This document shows positions 16,832-26,348 of a stretch of DNA of 64,000 bases, one piece after another (positions within the stretch are counted from its first letter, which is position 1; every line of letters begins with the position of its first letter). The stretch covers positions 1-64,000 of the forward strand of contig CANLUC010000007.1 in assembly GCA_947494195.1 (NCBI GenBank), in the 5' to 3' direction. A program made the translations under genes and the position numbers. The notes under the pieces are model-generated. The model saw nothing but the letters and a program-made list of their open reading frames with translations, ran no database searches and was not told where the DNA came from. The DNA is from an uncultured Nesterenkonia sp. (lineage in GTDB: Bacteria > Actinomycetota > Actinomycetes > Actinomycetales > Micrococcaceae).

Positions 16832-18157
16832 CTACTCCCCAGTGGCCCGCGAGGGTGGGTAGAAGCGCAGGAACTTCCGCACCGTTGAGGCCTGCGCCGC
16901 GGCCAGCAGGGCCAGTCGCCGAGGATCACGGTCCTTGGCGTAGAAGAACGGGTTGCGCGTCCCGCCGGAGTTCATGATCTTGCGAAGGCGACGCCGACGC
17001 GCCGGATCCGAGACATAGCGCGCCGTGAGCCAGCGAGGCAGCACCGTGTAGACGGTCTCTGCCTGGTCCTCCACCCGCGAGGTCTCACCGCGTCCGGAGA
17101 GCTCACCGCGGATCCAGTCGCGCACGTAGTACTCCACCGGATTGTTCCCGGCACCGGTGATGTAGTAGTTCGAGCGGCCCAACCGCGGGTTGAGCTCGAA
17201 GAACTTCGTCTTGCCGTCGCGGGGGTCGTATTTGAGATCGAAGTTGGCGTAGCCCACCCAGCCGAGCTCGGCGAGCAGCAGTTGCGCCTGATCCACGGCC
17301 GTGGAGTTCTGCCCGCTCAGGATGACCGACGGGTTCCCGAGTGCTGCGGGGGAGTGGTCCTCCAGCACCGTCTCGCCCCAGGAGGCGAAGCGGATCACAG
17401 AGTCCTGATCGCAGTAGCAGGTCAGCACCCGCATGTTCTGATCGTCGCCGGGGACCTCCTCCTGGACCACGAAGCTCGCCCGATACCCGGCCGCGTGGAT
17501 CTTGTCGAAGAGCTCATCGAGATCCTCAGCGGTCTCGACCCGATGGACCTTGTGCTTGCCCTGGAACTCGGTCCAGTACCAGGCGGTCACATCCGCAGGC
17601 TTCGCCCAGACGGGGAAGCTCAGATCCAGCGGAAGCTGCGGCCCCAGGTCCTGGCTGAAATCCACGACGCGGGTCACCGGGTGATCGACCTCGAGGCGCT
17701 GCGCCAGTGCGGTGAAGTTGTCCTTCACGGTGCCTGCTTCGAAGCGGACGCTGTCCACGTAGGGCACGACGACGTCGTCGCCCAGGTCTTCTGGGTGAGC
17801 CTCCTTGAGCTCGATGATCGCCTCGACGGTGGAGTCGATCGCTCCCAGAAGCAGGATTCGGATGCCCTGCTCCCTGAGTCGGGAGATCTGCGGAGCAGCA
17901 AGTCCGGTGCGGACATGTTCCATCACGGTGCCGTTCTCCACCTCCAGGTGCTCGATGATCCTCGAATGCCGGATCATCCACATCTGATGTTTGGAGAGCA
18001 CCACGGAGCTGATGCCGTAGGCCTCGTGGAAGGCGCGAGCCGCCCCGTAGGCGCCGGCATCGCCGCCGACGATCACCGGGGCGAACCCCACCTCCGCCCA
18101 GCGGCGCTCGTTCTCGGCCCAGCGCCGATCCGTCGGGCCCATGGCCTCAGCGGACAT
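16832..18157 (-). CDS. ATP-grasp carboxylate-amine ligase, D-aspartate ligase (Aslfm)-like
   Basis: A 441-residue ATP-grasp enzyme. Stretches such as GAARAFHEAYG (about 38-48), VPGDDQNMRVL (about 234), GYANFDLKYDPRDG (about 308) and FELNPRLGRS (about 326) closely follow the Enterococcus faecium enzyme that adds D-Asp to the peptidoglycan stem lysine. I infer a role in building the interpeptide bridge of a lysine-type (A4alpha) wall, with the acceptor amino acid uncertain. It overlaps ridA by 11 bases and is the last gene of a DUF4177-ridA-ligase unit. The terminator hairpin follows. Confidence 0.78.
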   Translation of the reverse strand: MSAEAMGPTDRRWAENERRWAEVGFAPVIVGGDAGAYGAARAFHEAYGISSVVLSKHQMWMIRHSRIIEHLEVENGTVMEHVRTGLAAPQISRLREQGIRILLLGAIDSTVEAIIELKEAHPEDLGDDVVVPYVDSVRFEAGTVKDNFTALAQRLEVDHPVTRVVDFSQDLGPQLPLDLSFPVWAKPADVTAWYWTEFQGKHKVHRVETAEDLDELFDKIHAAGYRASFVVQEEVPGDDQNMRVLTCYCDQDSVIRFASWGETVLEDHSPAALGNPSVILSGQNSTAVDQAQLLLAELGWVGYANFDLKYDPRDGKTKFFELNPRLGRSNYYITGAGNNPVEYYVRDWIRGELSGRGETSRVEDQAETVYTVLPRWLTARYVSDPARRRRLRKIMNSGGTRNPFFYAKDRDPRRLALLAAAQASTVRKFLRFYPPSRATGE

Positions 18158-18620
18158 GGGCGATGAGATCGACTTCCACGGGAGTGTCCAGCGGAAGGAC
18201 CGGCACGCCCACGGCGCTGCGGGCGTGCTGCCCGGCTTCTCCGAAGGCCTGGCCCAGCAGATCTGAGGCGCCGTTGATCACCTTCGGCTGGCCGGTGAAC
18301 GTGGGTGCGGAGGCGACGAATCCACCGACCTTCGCAATGCGCGTGATCCGATCCAGATCACCCACGGCGGACTTCAGTGCGCCGATCGCGTTCAGGGCGC
18401 ACTGGCGGGCAAGCTCATAGGCCTGCTCCTCGGTCACCTCGGCTCCGACCTTGCCGGTCAGCGGCAGCGCGCCGTCGACGAAGGGCAGCTGGCCAGAAAC
18501 ATAGACCACGCCGTCGACGATCACCGCAGGCTGGTAGGAGGCGACGGGCGGAACCACGTCGGGCACGCTCAGACCGAGCTCGGCCAGACGTGATTCAACG
18601 GCGGAGAGCTGCTGCGTCAT
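18147..18620 (-). CDS. RidA/YjgF-family enamine/imine deaminase-like protein
   Basis: A 157-residue member of the Rid family, which hydrolyses reactive enamine/imine intermediates. The body has VVYVSGQLPFVDG, ARQCALNAIGALK and a C-terminal GQHARSAVGVPVLPLDTPVEVDLIA; the Arg in HARSAVG is the usual substrate-binding residue. It is longer than the ~128-residue E. coli protein because of an N-terminal helix. Its overlap with the ATP-grasp gene and placement next to DUF4177 are typical of actinobacteria. Confidence 0.85.
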   Translation of the reverse strand: MTQQLSAVESRLAELGLSVPDVVPPVASYQPAVIVDGVVYVSGQLPFVDGALPLTGKVGAEVTEEQAYELARQCALNAIGALKSAVGDLDRITRIAKVGGFVASAPTFTGQPKVINGASDLLGQAFGEAGQHARSAVGVPVLPLDTPVEVDLIAHVR

Positions 18621-18632
18621 AAGAAGCCTCGC

Positions 18633-18800
18633 TCAGTTCCGCGGCCGCTTGAGGTAGGCGACCGGGGCATTGCCTTCGGGGCCGGGGAGGACGGTGACGA
18701 GTTCCCAGCCATCCTCGCCCCACTGGTCCAAGATGCCCTTGGTGTTGTGGATGATCAGCGGAATCGTGGCATATTCCCATTGGGTCTCTGAAGCGCTCAT
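18633..18800 (-). CDS. 55-aa DUF4177 protein (not in the ORF track)
   Basis: I translated this from the minus strand: ATG at 18800, TGA at 18633-18635. The 55 residues begin MSASETQWEYATIPLIIHN and contain WGEDGWELVTVLPG, the core pattern of the tiny DUF4177 family, ending KRPRN. It is 12 bases upstream of ridA. The same pair is adjacent in Mycobacterium (Rv3678A/Rv3678c). The function is unknown. It is absent from the ORF list because it is shorter than the cutoff. Confidence 0.85.
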   Translation of the reverse strand: MSASETQWEYATIPLIIHNTKGILDQWGEDGWELVTVLPGPEGNAPVAYLKRPRN

Positions 18801-18920
18801 CTGATCAGACTATCCGACGGCTGTCCCGCGCCGAAGAGATCTCGCCGTTCCACAGGCATCGAGGGGCGACGGGAGTGCAGTCGATGCGCCTGCCCGAGCC
18901 GCCTTGCCCTTAACGGTAAG

Positions 18921-21137
18921 ATGAAGCCCATGGCGTCACGTAAATCTCCCCTCTTCGACACGGCCACCACCGTCGGGAAAATCATGTCCTTCCTCGGCGT
19001 GAGTGCCCTGTGTGGTCTGCTGGCGGCGGGTCTGATCTTCCCGCTGGCAGCCTCCGGAGGGGCCGCAGCCGCCACCGGCACAGACCTGCTCGCAGACATC
19101 CCTGCGGAGCTGGATGAGGAGCCGCTGAGCGTGCCTTCTCACATCTACGCCTCTGATGGCACCACGCAGATCGCGACGTTCTACGCGGAGAACCGTCAGC
19201 CCGTCACGATGGATGAGATCTCACCGAACATGGTGGACGCGATCCTCGCGATCGAGGATGAGCGCTTCTACGAGCACGGCGGTGTCGATCCCCGCGGTGT
19301 CACCCGCGCACTGGTGAACAACCTCACCTCGGATTCCCAGCAGGGTGCCTCGACCATCACCCAGCAGTACGTGAACAACATGCTCATCAACGCCGTGGTG
19401 CTCACCGGCGAGGGGCGTCTGACCATCTCGGGCACCGGTGAGAAGACCTACGCCGACAAGCTGCGTGAGATGAAGCTCGCAGTCGCCGTCGAACAGGAGA
19501 TGACCAAGGAAGAGATCCTTGAGGGCTACCTGAACATCGTGCTGCTCGGCGGGCGCAACTACGGCGTCGAGGCCGCGGCGCAGTTCTACTGGGGTATCCC
19601 CGCCTCGGAGCTGAGCATCGCCCAGTCGGCGGTGCTCGCCGGCATGGTGCAGTCCCCGAACGGCTACAACCCTTCAGTCAACCCCGAGGCCTCCAAGGAC
19701 CGGCGTGATGTGGTCCTCGGCGCGATGCTGGACCAGGGCGCGATCTCCCAGCAGGAGTATGACGAGGCCATCGCCGAAGACCTCGGCGTGGAAGAGGTTA
19801 ACCCCGAAGAGACGGGCTGCATCTCAGCCAGCATGGGACCGTACTTCTGCGACTATGTGCGCCGCGAGATCCTTGCCAGCGACACCTTCGGCCCCGATGA
19901 AGAGTCCCGGGAGCAGCTGTTGAACCGCGGCGGACTGAGCATCACCACCACGTTGGACCCCGATGCCCAGCAGGCAGCAGAGGATGAGCTGGAAGCCACC
20001 GTTCCCCGGGACGATGAGTCCGGGGCGGGCGCGGCCATCACCTCGGTGGAGCCCGGAACCGGCAATATTCTTGCCATGGCTCAGAACCGGGAATATGGGC
20101 CCGGCAGCGAAGATTCGGTGGGGGAGACCACGCTGAACTACAACGTGGATCTCGATGATGGCGGGACCTACGGCTTCCAGGCAGGCTCCTCGCTGAAGCC
20201 CTTCGTCGTCGCGGCCTACCTGGAAGAGGGTGGCTCTACCGATGATGTGGTGGATGCATCTCGCTCCGAGTGGGCGAACACCGCGCGTTGGGAGGCGAGC
20301 TGCTTGGAACGGGGGTACACGACCTCGGACGACCAGTACGACGTGGGCAACGTCGAAGAAGACACGAATCGCAAGATGACCATTGACTATGGCGTGTACT
20401 TCTCAGTCAACACGGCCACTCTTGCCACGGCATCTGAGATGGATCTCTGTGCCATCACCGATGTGACGGACCGGTTGGGTGTACACACGGCAGATGACGG
20501 CGAAGGCATCAGCCCGGCTAACCCCTCATTCGTGCTGGGATCCGATGGTGTAGCCCCGCTGACCCAGGCGGCCGCCTACGCGACCTTTGCCGACGACGGC
20601 AACTTCTGTGAGCCCCGGGCGCTGCTCGAAGTCACGGACACCCACGGCAACGAATACGACGTGCCAGGGGAGAACTGCGAACAAGTCTTGGACGAGGATG
20701 TCGTGGCCCAGGTCAACGACACCATTATCAACATCGCCGAGGGCACCATCGCCGCCGGCAATCCTCCGTTCCCGATGGCGGGGAAGACCGGTACCAACAA
20801 CTTCTATTCCTCGACCTGGTTCGTCGGGTTCTCCTCCGGGGTGTCCACGGCCAGCTGGATCGGCAATACCGAGGAGATCGAAGAGGGGTACGACGACAAC
20901 GACGTGGCGATCAATGGTCAGACCTACGACGAGTTCTTCGGCTCATCCCTCGCCGCACCCATGTGGCTGGACTACATGGAGCAGGTTGGCGACGATTACG
21001 ACACCTCCGACTTCCGCGAGGCCGAGGACTCTCCGTTCGATGACCGGCGCGACCGCAGCCGCTACCGCGACGGCGGAGAGCTGCCCGACGACGACGAGGC
21101 CATCAACTCGGACGACAATGATGGAGACGACGACTGA
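18921..21137 (+). CDS. ponA: class A penicillin-binding protein (PonA-type)
   Basis: A 738-residue bifunctional cell-wall synthase with an N-terminal membrane anchor (about 23-51). The glycosyltransferase (GT51) domain shows EDERFYEHGGVDPRG and GASTITQQYVNNML. The transpeptidase domain shows the three penicillin-binding motifs: SSLK (about residue 425), SVN and KTGT. The C-terminus is a hydrophilic acidic tail with no PASTA domain. It polymerises and crosslinks peptidoglycan outside the membrane. The ATG at 18930 is an equally possible start. It is followed closely by a metallophosphoesterase, as ponA2 is in mycobacteria. Confidence 0.93.
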   Translation: MKPMASRKSPLFDTATTVGKIMSFLGVSALCGLLAAGLIFPLAASGGAAAATGTDLLADIPAELDEEPLSVPSHIYASDGTTQIATFYAENRQPVTMDEISPNMVDAILAIEDERFYEHGGVDPRGVTRALVNNLTSDSQQGASTITQQYVNNMLINAVVLTGEGRLTISGTGEKTYADKLREMKLAVAVEQEMTKEEILEGYLNIVLLGGRNYGVEAAAQFYWGIPASELSIAQSAVLAGMVQSPNGYNPSVNPEASKDRRDVVLGAMLDQGAISQQEYDEAIAEDLGVEEVNPEETGCISASMGPYFCDYVRREILASDTFGPDEESREQLLNRGGLSITTTLDPDAQQAAEDELEATVPRDDESGAGAAITSVEPGTGNILAMAQNREYGPGSEDSVGETTLNYNVDLDDGGTYGFQAGSSLKPFVVAAYLEEGGSTDDVVDASRSEWANTARWEASCLERGYTTSDDQYDVGNVEEDTNRKMTIDYGVYFSVNTATLATASEMDLCAITDVTDRLGVHTADDGEGISPANPSFVLGSDGVAPLTQAAAYATFADDGNFCEPRALLEVTDTHGNEYDVPGENCEQVLDEDVVAQVNDTIINIAEGTIAAGNPPFPMAGKTGTNNFYSSTWFVGFSSGVSTASWIGNTEEIEEGYDDNDVAINGQTYDEFFGSSLAAPMWLDYMEQVGDDYDTSDFREAEDSPFDDRRDRSRYRDGGELPDDDEAINSDDNDGDDD

Positions 21138-21157
21138 GCGTCAACGCGCAGCTGAAG

Positions 21158-22054
21158 GTGGTGGGGCTTGGGGTCAACGACTTCACGCTCTGCCACTTTT
21201 CTCTGCCCCTGCGCAGCGGTGCCGGACTGCGCATTCTGCACATCTCTGACATTCACTACATCCCAGGTCAGCGCAAGAAATTTGACTGGTTGCAGTCCCT
21301 GGCCGCGCTGAAGCCCGATCTCGTGGTCAACACCGGGGACAACCTCTCGCACCCGAAGGCCGTCGATGAGGTCCTCGATGCCCTCAGGCCGCTGCTGCAG
21401 TTCCCTGGAGTGTTCGTCCCGGGGTCCAACGACTACTACGCTCCGAAGTGGAAGAACCCGCTGCGCTACCTCAGCGGCCCTTCGACGCTGGGCGAGGAGC
21501 CCGAGGAGCTGGACTGGCGGCGGCTCTTCGCCGCCTTCGAGGGGGCGGGCTGGCGAAATCTCAGCAACCACACCGCGCAGCTCACCGCCGGAGCGCATGC
21601 TCTGGACTTCAGCGGCGTGGATGATCCGCACATCGGTCGCGATGAGTTCCAGGGCTGGCCGGGGGACGCTCCTGGAACACGGCCCGGGAGTCCCGGGTCC
21701 GATGCACCGCTGCGCATCGGGGTTGCCCACGCGCCGGTGCGATCGGTGCTGGACACCTTCGCGCAGACCGGAGCCGACCTCGTCCTTGCCGGCCATACCC
21801 ACGGTGGCCAGATCTGCCTGCCTGGAGGGCGCGCGCTGGTCACCAACTGTGATCTGCCCCGGTCGCAGGCAAAGGGGCTCAGCAGCATCAGTCTGCCCGC
21901 CTCGGCAGAACCGCAGAGTGCAGGTCACGGCCAGGCCGGTCGACGGGTGCCGCTGCATGTCTCCGCGGGAATCGGCACCAGCGCCACCGCGCCGGTGCGG
22001 CTCTTCTGCCCACCCGAGGCCACACTGTTGGAAGTTCACCGCGACACAGAGTAG
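21158..22054 (+). CDS. calcineurin-like metallophosphoesterase
   Basis: A 298-residue protein with the metal-binding motifs of the family in order: SDIH (about 31-34), GDN (about 60), GSND (in place of GNHD) and GHTHGGQ (about 211-217). The long loop around 160-190 carries a Pro/Gly-rich insert. The product may hydrolyse phosphoesters, but the substrate is unknown. A GTG at 21158 is the first acceptable start in the frame. A non-standard start closer to the ponA stop is possible, since relatives often have a longer hydrophobic N-terminus. Confidence 0.8.
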   Translation: MVGLGVNDFTLCHFSLPLRSGAGLRILHISDIHYIPGQRKKFDWLQSLAALKPDLVVNTGDNLSHPKAVDEVLDALRPLLQFPGVFVPGSNDYYAPKWKNPLRYLSGPSTLGEEPEELDWRRLFAAFEGAGWRNLSNHTAQLTAGAHALDFSGVDDPHIGRDEFQGWPGDAPGTRPGSPGSDAPLRIGVAHAPVRSVLDTFAQTGADLVLAGHTHGGQICLPGGRALVTNCDLPRSQAKGLSSISLPASAEPQSAGHGQAGRRVPLHVSAGIGTSATAPVRLFCPPEATLLEVHRDTE

Positions 22055-22066
22055 GTTAGTTGCCTG

Positions 22067-23950
22067 ATGCAACGAGAATCTGGTGCCCAGGGCACTGAGG
22101 CTTCCGGGCGCCGTCGTACCCTGTGGCAGGCCCTGGCGCGGCTGGGCCCCTATCTCGGGGGACTGAAGCTCCGCTGGACCCTGGGTCTGCTCGCAGCCAT
22201 CGCGGCCGGCGTCGTCGCCCTGAGCATTCCGCAGGTTCTGCAGACTCTGGTCAACTCCCTGCTCGACGACGGCGCCCAGGTCAGCGCCGTGTGGAGCGCC
22301 AGTGGCGTGATCCTGGCCCTCGGGGTGCTGGAGGCCGTCCTGGTGTACCTGCGCCGCTTCTTCGTCATTCCGCCGGCCTCCGACGCCGAGACGTCCATGC
22401 GCACCCGGCTCTTCGACAAGCTTCAGGACCTCTCTGCCTCCTTCCACTCCGCCTGGGGCGCCGGTCAGCTGCAGTCGCGCGCCATCGCGGACCTGAACCT
22501 GCTGCGCCGCTGGTTCGCCTTCGGCTCGCTGATGCTGATCACCTCGGTGGTGAGCCTGATCGTGGGCTTCACCCTGATGGCCACACTCTCTCCGCTGCTG
22601 GCAGTGGTCTTCCTCGGTGCTGCACTGCCGATCATGGTCATCGGCCCGAAGTTCCGGCAGAAGTTCGTCCACTTCTCCCGCGCCTCACAGGACCAGGCCG
22701 GCGACGTCGCAACCAAGGTGGAGGAGTCGGTGCACGGCATCCGGGTGCTCAAGGCCTTCGGTCGCGGCGACTATGCCCTGGAAGGCTTCACCCAGGAGGC
22801 CGATGAGCTGCGCGACCTCGAGGTCTCCAAGGCGCGGACGTTGGCCAAGTTCCTCATGGCCATGGTCATCCTCCCCGAGGGCATTCTGGGACTGTGCCTG
22901 CTGATCGGCCTCTGGCAGGTCGCGAACGAGGAGAGCACCGGAGTCAGCGTGGGAGCGCTGGCGGCGTTCTTCGCCACCGCCGCCGTGCTCAAGGGTCCCA
23001 TCGAGGGTGTCGGCATGATGCTCGGGATGACCTTCACCGCCAAGACGGCGATCGACCGGCACGCCGATGTCATGGACACCGACACCGAGATCACCTCGCC
23101 GGCCACCGCGAAGACCGCCGAGGAGCACGGCGTGCTCGAACTGGCGGACGTGCACTTCCGCTATTCCGATGCCAAGGACGGCGAGCGGGACCTGATCGAC
23201 GGGGTCAGCCTGCGCGTCGAGCCGGGGGAGACCATGGCGCTGGTCTCGGCCACCGGCGGAGGGACCTCCACCCTGCTGAACCTGATTCCGCGGCTCTACG
23301 AGGTCACCGGGGGAGCGATTCTGATCGACGGCGTGGACGTCCGGGACTTCGCGCTGGCGGATCTGCGCTCCCGCATCGGCATCGCCTTCGAAGACCCGAT
23401 CCTGTTCTCCACCTCGGTGAAGTCAAATGTGCTGCTCGGCACCTCCCACCTGCGTGACGCCGATGACCCGCAGAACCCTTCCCGGGCGGCTGCCCCAGCG
23501 GAGGAGGACCTCGAGCAGGCGATGTACGGGGCGCTGAGGATCGCCGACGCCGAGTTCGTCGAAGGCCTGCCCCAGGGTGTGGACACTCCCGTCGGGGAGG
23601 AGGGGCTGAGCCTCTCCGGTGGTCAGCGTCAGCGTCTCGCGCTCGCCCGCGCCATCGCCGCCTCACCGTCGGTGCTGCTGCTCGATGATCCCCTCTCCGC
23701 GCTGGATGTGCGCACCGAGGAGGCGGTGACCCTGCGCCTGCGCGAGGCGCTGCAGGGAACGACCACGCTCATCGTGGCCCACCGCCCCTCCACCGTGGCG
23801 CTGGCGGACCGCGTGGCGCTGCTCGAACATGGACGCGTCACCGAGGTCGGCACGCATTCCGAGCTGCTGGAGCGCAGCCCGGAGTACCGCGAGGTCATGA
23901 GCGCCAGCGTGCGCCCGGTCAGCGCGGAGGAGGTGCTCAGCTATGAGTGA
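22067..23950 (+). CDS. ABC exporter half-transporter with degenerate ATP site
   Basis: A 627-residue protein with six membrane helices (about 37-325) and a C-terminal ATPase. The Walker A is SATGGGTST, so the first Gly is Ser and the catalytic Lys is Thr. Walker B ends LLLDDP with Asp instead of Glu, and the Q-loop Gln is Glu (AFEDP). The LSGGQ signature and the His loop (IVAHRP) are intact. This is the degenerate partner in a heterodimeric exporter of the TM287/288-BmrCD type. Its stop overlaps the start of the next gene by 8 bases (ATGAGTGA). Confidence 0.88.
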   Translation: MQRESGAQGTEASGRRRTLWQALARLGPYLGGLKLRWTLGLLAAIAAGVVALSIPQVLQTLVNSLLDDGAQVSAVWSASGVILALGVLEAVLVYLRRFFVIPPASDAETSMRTRLFDKLQDLSASFHSAWGAGQLQSRAIADLNLLRRWFAFGSLMLITSVVSLIVGFTLMATLSPLLAVVFLGAALPIMVIGPKFRQKFVHFSRASQDQAGDVATKVEESVHGIRVLKAFGRGDYALEGFTQEADELRDLEVSKARTLAKFLMAMVILPEGILGLCLLIGLWQVANEESTGVSVGALAAFFATAAVLKGPIEGVGMMLGMTFTAKTAIDRHADVMDTDTEITSPATAKTAEEHGVLELADVHFRYSDAKDGERDLIDGVSLRVEPGETMALVSATGGGTSTLLNLIPRLYEVTGGAILIDGVDVRDFALADLRSRIGIAFEDPILFSTSVKSNVLLGTSHLRDADDPQNPSRAAAPAEEDLEQAMYGALRIADAEFVEGLPQGVDTPVGEEGLSLSGGQRQRLALARAIAASPSVLLLDDPLSALDVRTEEAVTLRLREALQGTTTLIVAHRPSTVALADRVALLEHGRVTEVGTHSELLERSPEYREVMSASVRPVSAEEVLSYE

Positions 23951-25811
23951 GACTTACGCAGGAGACGCTTCAGGGCGCCGCGAGACGGGCGACCGCTTCG
24001 CCCACCTGCGCGGTACGGCCGGCGAGGAACAGATCGAGCTGGACCGCGAGGAGCGCGGCTTCATCCGTCGTCGCTCCTGGCGGCTGCTGGTGCAGCTCTC
24101 GGTCGGGGTGCGGCGCAAGCTGCTGCTCACCGCGATCTTCGTCGTGATCGCGCAGGCCGCACAGGCGTCGATCCCGCTGATCGTGGCATGGGCCATCGAC
24201 TGGGGCCTGCCGCGCATGACCGAGGGGCGCAGCTCCGGCATGTGGCTGCCGGGCAGCGCCTATATCGCCTGCGCGGTGACCGCCGGCATTCTGATCTTCC
24301 ACTACACCAGGATGACCGCCGAAGCCTCCCAGGAGATGCTCTTCACCCTGCGCGGGGAGGTCTTCCGCAAGACCCAGGCGCTGAGCCTGGACTTCCACGA
24401 GGACTACACCTCCGGAAAGGTCATCTCTCGGCAGACCTCGGACCTGGAGTCGCTGCGCGAGCTGCTCGACGGAGGCGTGAACTCACTGGTCCAGGGCGTG
24501 ATGTTCATGTTCTTCACCGGTGTGACGATCTGGATCATGGACTGGCACTCCGGGCTGGTGCTCTTCGCTGCGCTCATCCCGATCGCCGTGATGGCGCGCT
24601 GGTATCAGCAGAACTCGGAGGTCGCGTACCGCCGGACCAGGGTCTCCTCGGCGAAGATGATCGTGCACTTCGTGGAGTCCATGACCGGGATCCGCGCCGT
24701 GCAGGCGTTCCGCCGCGAGGATTCCCGCTCACGCCAGTACCGCCGACTTGCGGCGATCTATCGCGATGACATGATCCGCTCGATCTCGCTGTTCGGAGTG
24801 CTTCAGCCCTCGCTGATGCTCATCGGCAACCTCACCGTCACCGCCGTGCTGCTCTGGGGCGGATACCGCGTGCTCGAGGGGGACCTGAGCATCGGTGTCC
24901 TGGTCGCCCTGGTGCTCGCCACCAAGCGCGTGTTCCAGCCCCTGGACATGATCGCGATGTTCTACAACTCGCTGCAATCCGCCACCGCCGCGTTGGAGAA
25001 GGTCTCAGGGCTCCTTGAGGAGAGCCCCTCGGTCACCGAGGCCAGCAGCCCGGTGCACCTGAAGGACGCCGCCGGTGACCTTGTGTTCGACCGGGCCTCC
25101 TTCCGCTACTCCGACGCCGGCCCCGTGGTGCTCCACGAGCTGGACCTGCATATCCCGGCCGGTCAGACCGTGGCCGTGGTGGGCAGGACCGGGGCTGGGA
25201 AATCCACGCTCGCGAAGCTGCTCGCGCGCTTCTATGACGTGAGCACCGGTGCGGTGAGGCTCGACGGCGTCGACCTGCGTGAGCTCGCTGTGGCGGATCA
25301 TCACCGTCATGTGGCCATGGTGACCCAGGAGGCGTTCCTCTTCTCCGGCACGATCCGCAGCAACATCGCACTGGGCCGCCCGGACGCCGCCGAGACGGAG
25401 ATCATCGCGGCGGCGAAGGCAGTGGGCTGCCACGAGCTGATCATGGAGCTGCCGGAGGGCTACGCCACCGATGTGGCCAAGCGCGGCGGCCGGCTCTCGG
25501 CGGGGCAGCGGCAGCTGATCTCCTTCGCGCGGGCCTTCCTCGCAGATCCAGCGGTGCTGATCCTGGATGAGGCCACCTCTTCGCTGGACCTCCCGAGCGA
25601 GGCGCTGGTCCAGCAGGGCCTCGAGCGGCTGCTGGGCAACCGCACCGCGCTGATCATCGCCCACCGGCTCTCCACAGTGGCCATCGCTGACCGCGTCCTG
25701 GTCATCGACGACGGCCGCGTGGTGGAGGACGGAGCTCCGGCGGAGCTGGCCGAGGCCGGCGGGTACTACGCCAAGCTGCATGCAGCATGGCAGACCTCGA
25801 TGGGAGCCTGA
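23943..25811 (+). CDS. ABC exporter half-transporter, catalytic partner
   Basis: A 622-residue protein with an N-terminal hydrophilic segment of about 45 residues, six membrane helices, and an ATPase with a canonical Walker A (GRTGAGKST), Walker B/Glu (LILDEATSSLD), His loop (IIAHRLS) and Q-loop (VTQEAF). Its signature is LSAGQ rather than LSGGQ, consistent with it pairing with the degenerate Walker site of the upstream protein. Translation is coupled to that gene by an 8-base overlap. The exported molecule is not evident. Confidence 0.9.
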   Translation: MSETYAGDASGRRETGDRFAHLRGTAGEEQIELDREERGFIRRRSWRLLVQLSVGVRRKLLLTAIFVVIAQAAQASIPLIVAWAIDWGLPRMTEGRSSGMWLPGSAYIACAVTAGILIFHYTRMTAEASQEMLFTLRGEVFRKTQALSLDFHEDYTSGKVISRQTSDLESLRELLDGGVNSLVQGVMFMFFTGVTIWIMDWHSGLVLFAALIPIAVMARWYQQNSEVAYRRTRVSSAKMIVHFVESMTGIRAVQAFRREDSRSRQYRRLAAIYRDDMIRSISLFGVLQPSLMLIGNLTVTAVLLWGGYRVLEGDLSIGVLVALVLATKRVFQPLDMIAMFYNSLQSATAALEKVSGLLEESPSVTEASSPVHLKDAAGDLVFDRASFRYSDAGPVVLHELDLHIPAGQTVAVVGRTGAGKSTLAKLLARFYDVSTGAVRLDGVDLRELAVADHHRHVAMVTQEAFLFSGTIRSNIALGRPDAAETEIIAAAKAVGCHELIMELPEGYATDVAKRGGRLSAGQRQLISFARAFLADPAVLILDEATSSLDLPSEALVQQGLERLLGNRTALIIAHRLSTVAIADRVLVIDDGRVVEDGAPAELAEAGGYYAKLHAAWQTSMGA

Positions 25812-25855
25812 GCACGAGCCTGAGCGGCCCCGGGCGACACCGGCGGCTGGTCGGC

Positions 25856-26314
25856 TCAGTCCTCGCGCAGCAGCGAGGCCAGATGGTCCACGGCGTAGCG
25901 GTACCCATTGAGACCTGCCCCGGCGATCACCGCGACGGCGGCGGGGGAGATGAAGGAGTGGCGGCGAAACTCTTCCCGGGCGTGGACATTGGAGATGTGC
26001 ACCTCGACCACGGGCAGCGCCACCGCGCGCAGAGCGTCGGCGATGGCCACTGAGGTGTGGGTATAGGCCGCAGGGTTGATGATGATGCCGTCGGCGCTGT
26101 CCTTCGCGGCCTGGATCGCATCGATGATCGAGCCCTCGTGGTTGGACTGGACCAGCTCGACCTCGTATCCGGCCTCGCTGGCCGCCCCGCGGCAGAGATC
26201 CTCGATATCGCCGAGCGTCGAGGAGCCGTAGATTCCGGGCTCGCGGGTCCCCAGCATGTTCAGGTTGGGTCCGTTGACGATCAGCAGGCGTCCGGTCTTG
26301 TTCGACATGCTCAC
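25856..26314 (-). CDS. aroQ: type II 3-dehydroquinate dehydratase
   Basis: A 152-residue enzyme of the shikimate pathway (third step). The N-terminal [20 protein letters not shown] and the active-site loop with Tyr and Arg are present, followed by [19 protein letters not shown] and [15 protein letters not shown]. Length agrees with the small dodecameric type II enzyme. The start is probably the GTG at 26314 (an AGGAG lies 10-11 bases upstream); the ATG at 26308 is an alternative. It is transcribed away from the ABC exporter's convergent end. Confidence 0.93.
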   Translation of the reverse strand: MSMSNKTGRLLIVNGPNLNMLGTREPGIYGSSTLGDIEDLCRGAASEAGYEVELVQSNHEGSIIDAIQAAKDSADGIIINPAAYTHTSVAIADALRAVALPVVEVHISNVHAREEFRRHSFISPAAVAVIAGAGLNGYRYAVDHLASLLRED

Positions 26315-26348
26315 ACACTACCGGGCTCCTCAACCTCCCCCACACACG

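Noticed and set aside
16007-22080. The 13-mer CAACGAGAATCTG occurs upstream of crp and at the start of the ABC exporter.
   Set aside because: No wider similarity around it and no plausible role, so I treat it as chance.
21062-22672. 536-aa ORF on the minus strand.
   Set aside because: It is antisense to ponA, the phosphoesterase and the ABC gene, all with clear motifs.
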